Below are positions 25,130 to 34,536 of a stretch of 47,939 bases of DNA, piece after piece. Location of the stretch: contig JAPOYU010000085.1 of the NCBI GenBank assembly GCA_026706395.1, positions 1 to 47,939 on the forward strand, read 5' to 3'. The DNA is from Chloroflexota bacterium. Its GTDB lineage: Bacteria; Chloroflexota; Anaerolineae; Aggregatilineales; Phototrophicaceae. Numbering within the stretch: position 1 is the first letter of the stretch; the number at the start of each line of letters is the position of its first letter. A program made the position numbers and the translations under genes. Under the pieces are notes generated by a model. That model ran no database searches. It was not told the DNA's origin and worked only from the letters and a program-made list of their open reading frames with translations.

Positions 25130-26740
25130 TCAGGACGAAGCGAGCCCAACAGTCGCCACATCACGAGTGGTTTCCGCTTCTCCGTAGCTTGTCGCAGATA
25201 TCATGCGATTCAAGGCTGCGACATAGGCTTTGACGCTGGAAACAACGATGTCGCTATCCGCGCCGTAACCGCCGAAGGTCCGGTTACTGTTCCCGGGCGA
25301 AATACGCACTGTTACCTCGCCCAAGGCATCAATCCCTTCTGTGACTGCGTGCATATTGAACTCAAGCAATTCATTGGGCGCCTGGACGATTTCGTCAATC
25401 GCGCGGTAGGAGGCGTCGACCGGTCCGGTCCCAACTGCCGAAACGATGGATTCCTCACCGTCCTGATTCGCCAATTTGACAGTAGCGGTCGGCATGCCCA
25501 TCGTGCCGCAGACAACTTGAATATCGATCAGGCGGAAGTGGTCCTCGGGCTTGTGCGCTGCCTCATCGGCGACCAAGGCTTCCAGGTCTGCGTCGGTCAC
25601 CGTCTTTTTCATGTCAGCCAGTTCCTTGAAGCGCCGGAAGACATCCATCAACTCGTCGCCGTCAACTTCGTAGCCAAGTTCCCGCAACCGGACGCGCAGC
25701 GCGTGGCGGCCGCTGAGCTTGCCCAGAACCAGCTTGCTTTGTGTCAAGCCGACGTCTTCCGGCATCATGATCTCGAAAGTCTCGGCATTCTTCAGCACGC
25801 CGTCCTGGTGAATGCCGGATTCATGGGCGAAGGCGTTGGCGCCGACAATGGCTTTGTTGGGCTGCACTGGCAAACCCATATAGTTCCGCACCATGCGGCT
25901 GGTTTTCATGATCTGCGTCGTATCGACATTTGTACGCAGGTTGTAGAAGCTCTTGCGAGTGTGGATCGCCATGACAACTTCTTCTAGGCTGGTATTGCCG
26001 GCGCGCTCGCCTATGCCGTTGATCGTGACTTCGACCTGGCGCACGCCGCGCGTCAAACCAGCCAGCGTATTGGCCGTGGCCAGTCCCAGATCATTGTGGC
26101 AATGCACGGACCAGATCACGCCACTTCCGGGGCCGGCGCCGGGCGTTTCATTTATGAGCATTTCCAATGTGTCCGCCCATTCCGCCGGCATGACGTAACC
26201 GACCGTGTCGGGAATGTTCAACGTCGTGGCGCCGCATTCTACGGCGACGGCGCAGGCGCGAATCAAGTACTCGGTATCCGTTCGTCCGGCGTCCATCGGG
26301 CTGAATTCCACATCGTCGCAAAGGCTTCTCGCCAAGGTTACGGCGCTGCGAATGCGTTCCAAACCTTCAGCTTTGTTGATTCGCAGCATGGCCAAATGAC
26401 TAGGCGAGGTGCCGAGGAAAGTGTGAATGCGTGGCTTGGCGGCATCCTTGACACCCTCCCAGGCCGTACGGATATCGCTTTCGACGGCTCGGGACAAACC
26501 GGCGACTGAGGGTCCGTCAATCGTGCCGACTTCGCGAGCGATACGTTGCACCGCCCGCAGGTCATCCGGTGACGCAGCCGGGAAACCGGCTTCGATGACG
26601 TCAACACCGAGGCGGGCAAGCTGACGCGCGATCTCGAGCTTTTCAGCGCTGGACAAGGTCGCGCCCGGGCTTTGCTCGCCATCGCGCAAGGTGGTATCGA
26701 AGATGATGACGGTATTATCGTCGTAGGTTCGTTTTACCAT
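25130..26740 (-). CDS. leuA: 2-isopropylmalate synthase
   Basis: 536 residues, with AAGGAG 9 bases before the ATG. TIM barrel with [19 protein letters not shown], metal-binding [14 protein letters not shown], and [21 protein letters not shown]-terminal allosteric leucine-binding domain (from about 395) contains [14 protein letters not shown] and AYVAALNRM. It commits 2-oxoisovalerate to leucine. A small overlapping frame with a strong ribosome-binding site lies at its 5' end and may couple its translation to something upstream. Confidence 0.96.
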   Translation of the reverse strand: MVKRTYDDNTVIIFDTTLRDGEQSPGATLSSAEKLEIARQLARLGVDVIEAGFPAASPDDLRAVQRIAREVGTIDGPSVAGLSRAVESDIRTAWEGVKDAAKPRIHTFLGTSPSHLAMLRINKAEGLERIRSAVTLARSLCDDVEFSPMDAGRTDTEYLIRACAVAVECGATTLNIPDTVGYVMPAEWADTLEMLINETPGAGPGSGVIWSVHCHNDLGLATANTLAGLTRGVRQVEVTINGIGERAGNTSLEEVVMAIHTRKSFYNLRTNVDTTQIMKTSRMVRNYMGLPVQPNKAIVGANAFAHESGIHQDGVLKNAETFEIMMPEDVGLTQSKLVLGKLSGRHALRVRLRELGYEVDGDELMDVFRRFKELADMKKTVTDADLEALVADEAAHKPEDHFRLIDIQVVCGTMGMPTATVKLANQDGEESIVSAVGTGPVDASYRAIDEIVQAPNELLEFNMHAVTEGIDALGEVTVRISPGNSNRTFGGYGADSDIVVSSVKAYVAALNRMISATSYGEAETTRDVATVGLASS

Positions 26741-26816
26741 TGGGAGATGCTCCTTTGCTCAATAGAATCCGGTCGAACTTAGGCTTGTTCAAGCCGCTAA
26801 GACCATCTTCTGACAT
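26715..26816 (-). CDS. Possible 33-codon upstream ORF overlapping the leuA start
   Basis: ATG at 26816 is preceded 7 bases upstream by a near-ideal AGGAGG. The frame ([20 protein letters not shown] onward) ends in TAA at 26715, inside leuA in another frame. It has five Leu in 33 residues, including a Leu-Leu pair. It could be a leader or a coupling ORF, or only an mRNA-stability site. The strong ribosome-binding site is the main evidence. No homology is recognised. Confidence 0.35.
   Translation of the reverse strand: MSEDGLSGLNKPKFDRILLSKGASPNGKTNLRR
26778..26801 (-). promoter_or_regulatory. Hairpin in the ilvC-leuA intergenic region
   Basis: CTTA-GC-GGCTTG-AA-CAAGCC-TAAG forms a 6+4 base-pair stem with a two-base bulge, inside the possible upstream ORF of leuA. 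No U-tract follows. It may be a processing or translational control element within the operon mRNA. Confidence 0.4.
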
Positions 26817-26872
26817 TCAGGCACCTCCTCTCTCGGTTCCATCGCTGGCAGTTTTGGCATTCTCGTCCCGTG

Positions 26873-27883
26873 TCAATCACTCTGCTTGATGTTCTTAGCA
26901 TCAAGGAAGGGCATCATCTGGCGCAATTCGGCGCCGACCTTCTCGATAAGCAAATCATGTTCACGCTGCCGCCTGGCGTTGAAATTGGGACGACCTTGCT
27001 TGTTTTCATCAATCCACTGCTTGGCGAACTCGCCATTTTGAATGCGCTGCAGCACACCGGCCATCTCTTCCTTGACTGTGTCTTCGAACTGGTCGCCGGT
27101 TACGTAGCCGCCCTGCTCCGCGGTGTTGCTGACGCTGTACCACATATAACTCAGGCCGCCTTCGTAGAGCAGATCAACAATCAGTTTTAGTTCGTGCAGA
27201 CACTCGAAATAAGCGACCTCTGGTTGGTAACCCGCCTTGACGAGTGTTTCAAAGCTGGCGCGGATCAGCGCGGTGACGCCACCACAGAGTACGACTTGTT
27301 CGCCAAAGAGGTCCGTTTCCGTTTCTTCTTTGAAGGTGGTCTCGATGACGCCGGCGCGCGTACAACCGATGGCTTTGGCATAGGCAAGCGCAACGGCTGT
27401 GGCCTTACCGCTGGCATCCTGTTCGATGGCGATCAAGCCCGGCGTCCCGGCCCCTTCGGTGAAAACTTCGCGAACTCGGTGACCGGGCGCTTTTGGCGCG
27501 ACCATGGCGACATCGACGGTATCTGGCGGAATGATCTCTTTGAAATGAATGTTGAAACCATGAGCGAACATGAGCATCGCACCCGCCTTCAGGTTTGGCG
27601 CGATATGTTCATTGTAGACGGCGCCTTGACGAGTGTCAGGAATTAGAATTATGACGATGTCGGCTTGCTTGGTCGCCTCGGCCACGGTGAATACGCTCAG
27701 CCCATCAGCTTCGGCTTTGGCTTTGCTCTTGCTGCCTGCGTGCAAGCCAATGATGACATTTTGGCCGTTGTCACGCGCATTCAAGGCATGGGCATGTCCT
27801 TGGCTGCCATAGCCAATCACCGCGATTGTCTTGCCATCCAGCAGTGACAGATCAGCATCTTGGTCGTAATAGAGTGTCGCCAT
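26873..27883 (-). CDS. ilvC: Ketol-acid reductoisomerase
   Basis: 336 residues, class I length. Rossmann motif [13 protein letters not shown] near the N-terminus. The cofactor loop [13 protein letters not shown] has Ser residues that suggest NADPH use (inference). The KARI C-terminal domain has the metal and substrate residues in [12 protein letters not shown] and the [12 protein letters not shown] helix. It converts acetolactate or acetohydroxybutyrate to the dihydroxy acid. The next enzyme, IlvD, is not encoded nearby. It lies 63 bases after ilvN. Confidence 0.96.
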   Translation of the reverse strand: MATLYYDQDADLSLLDGKTIAVIGYGSQGHAHALNARDNGQNVIIGLHAGSKSKAKAEADGLSVFTVAEATKQADIVIILIPDTRQGAVYNEHIAPNLKAGAMLMFAHGFNIHFKEIIPPDTVDVAMVAPKAPGHRVREVFTEGAGTPGLIAIEQDASGKATAVALAYAKAIGCTRAGVIETTFKEETETDLFGEQVVLCGGVTALIRASFETLVKAGYQPEVAYFECLHELKLIVDLLYEGGLSYMWYSVSNTAEQGGYVTGDQFEDTVKEEMAGVLQRIQNGEFAKQWIDENKQGRPNFNARRQREHDLLIEKVGAELRQMMPFLDAKNIKQSD

Positions 27884-27946
27884 TTAGGTAATCTCTCCCG
27901 GGATACATTGTGAATACATTGACGCTTCTAGCAGTATTCTTCAGTC

Positions 27947-28534
27947 CTAGACGATACGACCGTTGCCGCTGCGCGCTTTTGCAGCAGCCTCGGCCAGAGC
28001 CCGGCGATTGATGAAATTTGTATCATGGATTCGCGTTCCACGGCCCATGGACACTACGCCAGTTCGGATCATCTCGACGATGCCAGTCGGGCGGACTTCT
28101 TCGATGAATTCCTCGAGGATCGTTTCCGTGCCGACCATCTCAATGATGGCAACTTCCGGTCCAACATCAATGATTCGAGCGGGATAGCGGTCGCAAATCT
28201 CGGTGATTGTATTGCGCGATTCGGCATCGTGGTTGCGTACCTTGATGAGCGCCAGGTCACGCTCCACGTGGGGTTCGTTATCGAGCACGCGAACATCAAT
28301 GACATTAACCAACTTCTGCAAATTGGAAGCGATTTTCCTGGCGTACTCGGGACCGGCCACGACACGTATGGTCATGCGAGAGATATGCGGTCTGTGTGTC
28401 CGCCCCACCGTGAGACTGTCAATATTGAAGGCGCGCCGGCGAAAAAGACTCGCAATTCGATTTAAGACGCCGGGTTCATTCTCGACGAGCGCTACCACGG
28501 TCATCTTGTTTTCAGTCGTCATTTCAGCCATCAT
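27947..28534 (-). CDS. ilvN: Acetolactate synthase regulatory subunit
   Basis: 195 residues; ATGA overlap of 4 bases with the ilvB stop, so translation is coupled. An alternative start is the next codon (ATG at 28531), with better spacing from GGAG. An N-terminal ACT domain (VVALVENEPGVLNRIASLFRRRAFNIDSL) binds valine and gives feedback inhibition. The C-terminal half matches ALS_ss_C. It partners IlvB. Confidence 0.95.
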   Translation of the reverse strand: MMAEMTTENKMTVVALVENEPGVLNRIASLFRRRAFNIDSLTVGRTHRPHISRMTIRVVAGPEYARKIASNLQKLVNVIDVRVLDNEPHVERDLALIKVRNHDAESRNTITEICDRYPARIIDVGPEVAIIEMVGTETILEEFIEEVRPTGIVEMIRTGVVSMGRGTRIHDTNFINRRALAEAAAKARSGNGRIV

Positions 28535-30231
28535 GCTTCTCCTGGCTTCGGCCGGCGCTTCATATCGTGCAGGTCGGCGCCAGCGGGGACCATCGGGTAG
28601 ACCATTTCTTCTTTCTCGACCACAAATTCGATCAGCGTCGGACCGTCTATACTGCGGGCATATCGCACGGCATCCTCGATTTCGTCTCTTTGCGTCACCA
28701 AGCGATTAGGGATGCCGTAGGCGTCCGCCAGTTTGCAGAAGTCCGGATTCACCATCGGCGTCGCCTGATAGCGTTTTTCAAAGAAGAGCTCCTGCCATTG
28801 GCGCACCATGCCCAGGAAATTGTTGTTGATGATGGCGATATTCACATTGACCTTTTCTTGAACGGCGGTTGCCATTTCGCAGAGGGTCATTTGGAAGCCA
28901 CCGTCGCCGACGATGGCCCAGATTTCTTCGTCGGGTTTGCCGAATTTGGCGCCGATGGCGGCAGGAAAGCCGAAACCCATAGTGCCCAAGCCGCCGCTTG
29001 TTAGCAAGGTAGCGGGTCGCTGATGCGGGTAGTATTGCGCTTCCAGCATTTGATGCTGCCCGACATCGGTAACAGTAATGGCATCGCCGCCGGTCAAGCG
29101 CCAGATGTCATTGATCACCTGTGCAGTAAGCAGCTTGCCCGGGGTCTCATAATTCAAGATATCGCGTTCGCTGGAATCTTCTTGCCAGTCGCGGATCCGC
29201 CTTATCCAGTCGGGATGGGCTTTTCGCGGCAATTTAGGCAGCAGTTGCGTCAATACGGTCTTGAGATCGCCGGCGATTCCGACGTCCGCTCTCACGTTTT
29301 TGTTGATTTCTGAGCGGTCGATATCAACGTGAATTTTCCGAGCGTTGACGGCGTAGGTCTTCAAATTGCCAGTGACGCGGTCGTCAAAGCGCATGCCGAG
29401 GGCAATCAGCAGGTCGGCCTCTTGGATCGCCAAGTTAGAGCAGGCTTCGCCGTGCATGCCCATCATGCCGAGGACCAGCGGGTGGTCTTCCGGCAGGGCG
29501 CCCTTTCCGAGCAGCGTCAACGTGACAGGAATCTGCGCTCGTTCAGCCAACTCGCGCACTTCGTTCATCGCGCCGGACATCATGATGCCGTGCCCGGCGA
29601 GGATGATAGGGCGCTCAGCTTCGGCAATCAACCTCAGCGCCGCATCAATCTCATGCTCTTCGGCGGCGGACGGAGGGTGATAGCCCGGCAAGACTATGTC
29701 AGCTTCCGGGTAAATAAACTCGGTCTCAGCGATCTGAACATCTTTTGGCACATCAACCAAGACGGGGCCCGGACGCCCGGTTCGCGCGATATGAAAGGCT
29801 TCTTTCATGGTATAGGCCAACTCGCGTACATCCGTGACCAGGTAATTGTGCTTTGTGATCGGCAGCGTGACACCAGTTACATCGGTCTCCTGGAAGGCGT
29901 CGGATCCGATTGCGGGAATAGGCACCTGCCCGGTAATGGCCACAATTGGCGAAGAATCCATCATCGCGGTTGCCAAACCCGTCACCAGATTAGTCGCGCC
30001 CGGACCGCTAGTGGCGATGCAGACGCCGACCTCGCCGGTTGCGCGAGCATATCCGTCCGCCATATGTGAGGCCCCTTGCTCGTGGCGGACGAGGACATGA
30101 TGAAGACGGTCGTCGTATTTCGCCATCGCATCGTAGGTGGGGAGGATCGCCCCACCAGGATAGCCAAACATGACATGTACGCCTTCGGCTAAAAGGCATT
30201 CCATGATGATTTCCGAACCTTTGAGTCTCAT
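28531..30231 (-). CDS. ilvB: Acetolactate synthase catalytic subunit
   Basis: 566 residues from the second of two adjacent ATG codons, which has AGGAGG at the better spacing. Three-domain ThDP enzyme: catalytic Glu region VMFGYPGGAILPTYD and RHEQGASHMADGYARATG, central FAD-binding domain, and the C-terminal ThDP/Mg motif GDGGFQMTLCEMATAVQEKVNVN. It condenses two pyruvates, or pyruvate with 2-oxobutyrate, feeding valine/leucine and isoleucine. It lies 42 bases after ilvE. Confidence 0.96.
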   Translation of the reverse strand: MRLKGSEIIMECLLAEGVHVMFGYPGGAILPTYDAMAKYDDRLHHVLVRHEQGASHMADGYARATGEVGVCIATSGPGATNLVTGLATAMMDSSPIVAITGQVPIPAIGSDAFQETDVTGVTLPITKHNYLVTDVRELAYTMKEAFHIARTGRPGPVLVDVPKDVQIAETEFIYPEADIVLPGYHPPSAAEEHEIDAALRLIAEAERPIILAGHGIMMSGAMNEVRELAERAQIPVTLTLLGKGALPEDHPLVLGMMGMHGEACSNLAIQEADLLIALGMRFDDRVTGNLKTYAVNARKIHVDIDRSEINKNVRADVGIAGDLKTVLTQLLPKLPRKAHPDWIRRIRDWQEDSSERDILNYETPGKLLTAQVINDIWRLTGGDAITVTDVGQHQMLEAQYYPHQRPATLLTSGGLGTMGFGFPAAIGAKFGKPDEEIWAIVGDGGFQMTLCEMATAVQEKVNVNIAIINNNFLGMVRQWQELFFEKRYQATPMVNPDFCKLADAYGIPNRLVTQRDEIEDAVRYARSIDGPTLIEFVVEKEEMVYPMVPAGADLHDMKRRPKPGEA

Positions 30232-30273
30232 CATCGCCTCCTGGAAACCTCGCTTACATCCGGATCCAACGCA

Positions 30274-31194
30274 TTAGGCATTCACGAAAGTCAGCCAACC
30301 GTATTTGTCAGGCGCCTCACCGGCGGTGATGGCGAAGAATTCGCGCTGCACCGCTTCCGTGACCGGTCCGCGCTTGCCGCAGCCGATAGATATCCGATCC
30401 ACAGACTTGACCGGCGTTACTTCGGCAGCGGTGCCGGTGAAGAAGATTTCGTCCGCCATGTACAGCATCTCCCTTGCGACAGGCTGGAAGCGAACTTCGA
30501 CGCCCAGATCGGCAAGGATCGTCAATGCGCTGTCACGGGTGATCCCCATCAGAATTGATGACCAAGCGCCAGGCGTATAGACCACGTCATCGAGAATGAC
30601 AAAGATGTTTTCGCCGGCGCCTTCGCTTACGTAGCCGTTGACATCCAGCGCGATACCTTCCTCAAAACCATTGTCATGCGCTTCCATGCTGACAAACTGG
30701 CTGTTGACGTAATTGCCGCCTGCCTTGACCAAAGCCATGTGCGTGTCGGGCGCCATCCGACGGAAGGAGCTGATCTGCACATCGACGCCCTGCTCAATCG
30801 CTTCCGCGCCTAGATAGCGACCCCACTCCATGGTGAGTATGACGGTCTCGGTCGTCGTCCGGCCGCGCCCCTCCAAGCCCAAGGCGCCTGAACCGCGGAA
30901 GATGATCGGGCGGATGTAGCAGGAGGCGTGTCCATTGCGGCGGATCGTTTCAATGATTGTGGCGTCCAGCAACTCAGGACTGTTGTCGTGCTCGATCCGC
31001 ATGATGCGCGCGCCGTGCATCAGCCGTTCGCTATGCTCGCGCAGCCGGAAGACCGCGGGACCGTCCGGCGTGTCGTAGGCGCGTATTCCCTCAAAGACAC
31101 TCGAACCATAATGCAAGGCGTGTGCGCTGACGTGCACTGTAGCGTCGTCCCACTTCACAAACTCGCCGTTCCGCCATATCCATTCAGCCGTCAT
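30274..31194 (-). CDS. ilvE: Branched-chain amino acid aminotransferase
   Basis: 306 residues from the ATG at 31194, with GGGGA 7 bases upstream. Fold-type IV PLP enzyme: ALHYGSSVFEGIRAY near the N-terminus, the PLP Lys region MALVKAGGNYVNSQF, EGAGENIFVI, and the phosphate-binding GTAAEVTPV. It transaminates Val, Leu and Ile with 2-oxoglutarate. It is the first enzyme gene of the BCAA operon and follows the attenuator and a structured 5' leader. Confidence 0.95.
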   Translation of the reverse strand: MTAEWIWRNGEFVKWDDATVHVSAHALHYGSSVFEGIRAYDTPDGPAVFRLREHSERLMHGARIMRIEHDNSPELLDATIIETIRRNGHASCYIRPIIFRGSGALGLEGRGRTTTETVILTMEWGRYLGAEAIEQGVDVQISSFRRMAPDTHMALVKAGGNYVNSQFVSMEAHDNGFEEGIALDVNGYVSEGAGENIFVILDDVVYTPGAWSSILMGITRDSALTILADLGVEVRFQPVAREMLYMADEIFFTGTAAEVTPVKSVDRISIGCGKRGPVTEAVQREFFAITAGEAPDKYGWLTFVNA

Positions 31195-31404
31195 GTACAA
31201 GTCCCCGATTCCAATACCTAATCAAACAGAAGACGCTCGCTTGCTCCTAAGTTAGGAACGAAGCAAGCGCCCATCTGGGATCCAGACTCAATCCAGGGAT
31301 GAGTCTGGTCATTCTGCATACCGCTGCCCTGCCCGCGATCCATTTCGTGCATCTTGTAAAATTGTTCCTCGGTCTTCCGCCGATACCGTTTCGCTGCCAC
31401 TCAA
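31195..31404 (-). promoter_or_regulatory. Structured mRNA leader between BCAA attenuator and ilvE
   Basis: About 210 bases separate the attenuator terminator from ilvE. Two strong inverted repeats lie inside: CCAGACTCA/TGAGTCTGG (31282-31308, 9 pairs) and CGCTTGC...TCCTAA/TTAGGA...GCAAGCG (31238-31269). Neither has a U-tract. A 60-codon GTG-initiated frame spans most of it but has no ribosome-binding site or known domain. No T-box sequence was found. The function is unknown, possibly a second layer of control. Confidence 0.45.
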
Positions 31405-31433
31405 CTAAAAAGCCCCCCGTGGCTTGGGAGGCT
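31405..31433 (-). terminator. Attenuator terminator of the BCAA operon (segments 3:4)
   Basis: On the minus strand AGCCTCCC (31433-31426) pairs with GGGGGGCT (31418-31411) through eight base pairs including one G-U. The loop is short and is followed by TTTT (31410-31407). The 5' arm shares bases with the antiterminator segment, so the two structures exclude each other. Confidence 0.9.
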
Positions 31434-31473
31434 CCTGTCTTCAGTCCGTTCGGAATGTCGTCCGCCCAAGCCC
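31421..31473 (-). promoter_or_regulatory. Antiterminator pairing of the BCAA attenuator (segments 2:3)
   Basis: GGCTTGGG (31472-31465), which starts one base after the leader-peptide stop codon, is perfectly complementary to CCCAAGCC (31428-31421). That second segment overlaps the terminator arm and loop. A ribosome stalled in the Ile/Leu/Val run leaves the first segment free and prevents termination. A ribosome at the stop codon covers it and allows termination. Confidence 0.88.
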
Positions 31474-31551
31474 TTAAAGTCCACCGATAATCACGAGGAC
31501 GATGACAAGGACAAGAATGAGGCTGCTTATGATACCGGGTTGGTTGCGCAT
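31474..31551 (-). CDS. ilvL: BCAA attenuation leader peptide
   Basis: ATG at 31551 with GAGG 6 bases upstream; TAA at 31474-31476. The 25-residue peptide is MRNQPGIISS, then twelve consecutive branched-chain residues (LILVLVIVLVII), then GGL. In total 15 of 25 residues are Ile, Leu or Val. It is followed directly by overlapping antiterminator and terminator hairpins and then the ilvE-leuB operon, the arrangement of classical ilv leader peptides. A small hydrophobic membrane peptide is the alternative, but the RNA context strongly favours attenuation. The symbol is by analogy. Confidence 0.9.
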   Translation of the reverse strand: MRNQPGIISSLILVLVIVLVIIGGL

Positions 31552-31584
31552 TCCGCGCCTCGTTAAACATTGGCAAGCGTGGAG

Positions 31585-31613
31585 AGCCTAACGGGTTTTC
31601 TTACTTCTGTCAA
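31585..31613 (-). promoter_or_regulatory. Promoter of the BCAA operon
   Basis: On the minus strand a perfect TTGACA (31608-31613), a 17-base spacer and TAGGCT (31585-31590). Transcription would start near 31578, about 27 bases before the leader-peptide ATG. It lies in the gap after argH. Confidence 0.8.
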
Positions 31614-31692
31614 GTGAACTCACCTGCTGAGGCGAATCAGGCTGGAACTTTCATATAGACTGCCGCCGATTCCCTGTACAATATGCACAATG

Positions 31693-33060
31693 TTATGAAA
31701 TTCGCGCATTTGCCAGCGCAATTTGATCGCGTAGCGCGGAAGGGGCGGCGCCACCTGTGGTCTTGCGCTGCGACACTGATCGTCTGAAGTCGAAGACCTC
31801 GGCGACATCGCTTTCAAAGGCGCTGCTGACGGATTGCAGCGTGGAAAGTTCAAGCTGAGGCAGCTCGATATTTCGCTCAGCAGCCAAACGAACCAGGGCG
31901 CCCACTAAATGATGCGCCTGGCGGAACGGCATGCCTTTGCGCGCCAAGTAATCCGCCAGATCGGTCGCGAGTAAATCGTTGCTCAAAGCCGCCGCCATCG
32001 CATCGTGGTTGATTTGCAAGCTACCAATTGTCGCTGCCAGCACCGGCAGGAGACGATACAAGGTTTCGAGCGAATCGAACAAGGCTTCCTTGTCTTCTTG
32101 CAGGTCTTTGTTGTAGCCGCTGGGCAAGCCTTTGAGCGTCGTCAGGAAGCCAACCAGATTACCGATCAGTCGACCGGACTTGCCGCGCATCAATTCCATC
32201 GGGTCGGCATTGCGTTTCTGCGGCATCAAGCTTGAGCCGGTGCTGTAACGATCGTCGAGCGTGATAAAGCCAAAGACTGGATTGGAGTACATCAAGATGT
32301 CCTCTGCCAGCCGGCTCAAATGAATCGCGCAAAGCGCAATGCAGTAGAGCATATCGGCCACGAAGTCTCGATCGCTAACGGCATCAAGGCTGTTCGCGCT
32401 GGGCCGATCAAAGCCCAGGTCCTCAGCCAACTGCTGACGGTCGATCGGGAATGGATTGCCGGCCAGCGCGCCCGATCCCAGTGGGCATTCAGCCATACGC
32501 GCCCTGGCGGCAAGCAGGCGATCATGATCCCGTTCGAGCATCCAGAAGAAGCTCATCAGCCAGTGAGCAGCGGTGATCGGCTGTGCTGGTTGGAGGTGGG
32601 TATAGCCGGGCATAAGCGTATCAATATGCTCCTCGGCGATGCTGATGAGCGCGGCTTGCAGCAGTCTGATCTCGCCGGCGAGGTTGTCGGCGGCCCGCAT
32701 CGACCAGAGCCGGAAATCGGTCGCGACTTGATCGTTGCGGCTGCGGCCGGTATGCAGCTTGCCACCGACTTCGCCGACTATTTCCGTCAGGCGTCTCTCC
32801 ACCGCCGTGTGAATATCTTCGTCGCTCTCTTGAAGCTCAAAGGCGTCGGCGTCGAATTCTTGCATGACTTGCTGCAAGCCCGCGATTATGCTCTCGGCTT
32901 CGTCCTGCTGGATCACAGCGGCATCAGCCAAAGCGCGCGCGTACACGATGCTGCCTTCGATGTCTTCGGCGTATAGCACGTGATCGAAGTCGATACTATC
33001 GTTCAAAGCGCGCAGATCTTCGTCGCTGGGTTCGCTGAAGCGTCCGCCCCAAAGGCTCAT
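31693..33060 (-). CDS. argH: Argininosuccinate lyase
   Basis: 455 residues. Fumarase/aspartase superfamily. The signature loop is GSSLMPQKRNADPMELMRGK (catalytic Ser in SSLMPQK), with TGRSRNDQVATDFRLW and MPGYTHLQPAQPI upstream. It splits argininosuccinate to arginine and fumarate. It lies 23 bases after argG, so the two form an operon. Its end is about 80 bases before the BCAA promoter, and no clear terminator was seen between them. Confidence 0.96.
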   Translation of the reverse strand: MSLWGGRFSEPSDEDLRALNDSIDFDHVLYAEDIEGSIVYARALADAAVIQQDEAESIIAGLQQVMQEFDADAFELQESDEDIHTAVERRLTEIVGEVGGKLHTGRSRNDQVATDFRLWSMRAADNLAGEIRLLQAALISIAEEHIDTLMPGYTHLQPAQPITAAHWLMSFFWMLERDHDRLLAARARMAECPLGSGALAGNPFPIDRQQLAEDLGFDRPSANSLDAVSDRDFVADMLYCIALCAIHLSRLAEDILMYSNPVFGFITLDDRYSTGSSLMPQKRNADPMELMRGKSGRLIGNLVGFLTTLKGLPSGYNKDLQEDKEALFDSLETLYRLLPVLAATIGSLQINHDAMAAALSNDLLATDLADYLARKGMPFRQAHHLVGALVRLAAERNIELPQLELSTLQSVSSAFESDVAEVFDFRRSVSQRKTTGGAAPSALRDQIALANARIS

Positions 33061-33083
33061 ATTAGCGTCTTTCCGCGCCTGGC

Positions 33084-34346
33084 TCAGTCACGCTTGAAGC
33101 GACTGTAATCGGGATGCCGGTAATCGGTTGATTCGCCGCCCTCTATTTCCAACATAGCTTCGACTTTGATGGGCAAGCCGAACAGTTGAATGAAGCCGTG
33201 GGCATCTTGCTGGTTGTAAACGTCTTCCTCGCCGAAGGAGGCGTAATCCTCACGGTACAAGCTGTATGGACTCTTGCGCCCGGCGACTATAATGTTGCCT
33301 TTGTAGAGCTTGAGCCGCACGGTGCCGGTCACAGTCTCCTGGGTCACCGTAACGAAGCCATCAAGCGCCTCGCGCAGCTTGCTGTACCACATGCCGTTGT
33401 ATACGAGTTCGGCATACTTTGGCGCGACCATGTCTTTGTACTGCATCGTATGCTTGTCCAGGCAGATGCTTTCCAATAATTGGTGAGCGCGATGCACGAT
33501 AGTTCCGGCCGGTGTCTCGTAAACGCCACGGCTCTTCATACCCACCAGGCGATTTTCGACTATATCCGTTCGGCCAATGCCATGCCGGCCGCCCAACTGG
33601 TTGAGCGCGACGAATAAGTCTACCGCGCTCATCTCTTCCCCGTTAAGGCTGACTGGATTGCCCTGCCGAAAGCCGATTTCGATGTACTCAGCCTGGTCGG
33701 GAGCATCCTCCGGATCGCGGGTCATTTGGAACATCAGGCTTTCCGGTTCATTCCACGGATTCTCCAAGAGGCCGCCTTCGTGCGAAAGATGGAAGATATT
33801 TCTGTCCCGGCTGTAGATGTCCTTCTCGGTCTGTGAGACGGGGACGCGGAATTCTTCTGCGTATGCCAGCGCGTCCTCGCGCCCACGGATATCCCATTCA
33901 CGCCAGGGAGCAATGGTCCGTAGTTTGGGATTAAGCGCCATCGTGGATACTTCGAAGCGGACTTGGTCATTGCCTTTGCCGGTGCAACCGTGCGCCACGG
34001 CATCAGCTTTTTCCAGCTCGGCTATTTCGACCATGTGCCTGGCAATCAGCGGGCGCGCAAATGACGTGCCAAGCAGGTATTCGCGCTCATAGACAGCGCC
34101 GGCGCGCATTGTCGGGAAGACGAAGTCTGTCAGGAATTCCTCGCGCAGGTCACGAATGTAGAGCTTCGACGCTCCAGATGCCAGAGCCTTTCCTTCCAAG
34201 CCGTCCAGTTCATCCTCTTGACCCAGATCGGCGCAAAAGCAAACCACCTCGCAGCCATAATTGTGTTTGAGCCAAGGCACTATAACCGAGGTATCAAGCC
34301 CGCCGCTGTATGCCAGAACCACCTTTTTTACGTCAGATGCCACCAT
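33084..34346 (-). CDS. argG: Argininosuccinate synthase
   Basis: 420 residues, with GGAG 8 bases before the ATG. N-type ATP pyrophosphatase P-loop [14 protein letters not shown] near the N-terminus, [13 protein letters not shown], and the C-terminal [18 protein letters not shown]. It joins citrulline and aspartate. It is the first gene of argG-argH and is divergent from the small unknown gene at 34537. No ArgR-type box was recognised upstream. Confidence 0.96.
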   Translation of the reverse strand: MVASDVKKVVLAYSGGLDTSVIVPWLKHNYGCEVVCFCADLGQEDELDGLEGKALASGASKLYIRDLREEFLTDFVFPTMRAGAVYEREYLLGTSFARPLIARHMVEIAELEKADAVAHGCTGKGNDQVRFEVSTMALNPKLRTIAPWREWDIRGREDALAYAEEFRVPVSQTEKDIYSRDRNIFHLSHEGGLLENPWNEPESLMFQMTRDPEDAPDQAEYIEIGFRQGNPVSLNGEEMSAVDLFVALNQLGGRHGIGRTDIVENRLVGMKSRGVYETPAGTIVHRAHQLLESICLDKHTMQYKDMVAPKYAELVYNGMWYSKLREALDGFVTVTQETVTGTVRLKLYKGNIIVAGRKSPYSLYREDYASFGEEDVYNQQDAHGFIQLFGLPIKVEAMLEIEGGESTDYRHPDYSRFKRD

Positions 34347-34467
34347 CGAAACGCTCCATTGCCATGTCCGTCTAAACGCGCCTAGTTTAATGCAAGTTAC
34401 AGGATTTGGAAGTGGATGCTGGCTCCATGTCGCTTGAACTGTCCGGTGCCCATGCGCTGAAAGCGAC

Positions 34468-34496
34468 TTGTCTTATGTGCCGCTCGAAGCTAGAAT
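34468..34496 (+). promoter_or_regulatory. Predicted promoter of the 102-residue unknown gene
   Basis: TTGTCT (34468-34473), a 17-base spacer and TAGAAT (34491-34496), giving a leader of about 34 bases before the ATG at 34537. The rest of the 190-base interval up to argG shows no gene. Confidence 0.55.
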
Positions 34497-34536
34497 GTCC
34501 CCGACTTGAGCGGCGGGATCAGTATACGGGGAAAAG

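Noticed and set aside
31218..31400. 60-codon GTG-initiated frame between the attenuator and ilvE
   Set aside because: No ribosome-binding site, composition unlike neighbouring genes, and it overlaps two strong hairpins that better explain the segment.
31195..31404. T-box riboswitch before ilvE
   Set aside because: No T-box consensus or specifier-loop arrangement was found; the upstream attenuator with leader peptide explains the control.
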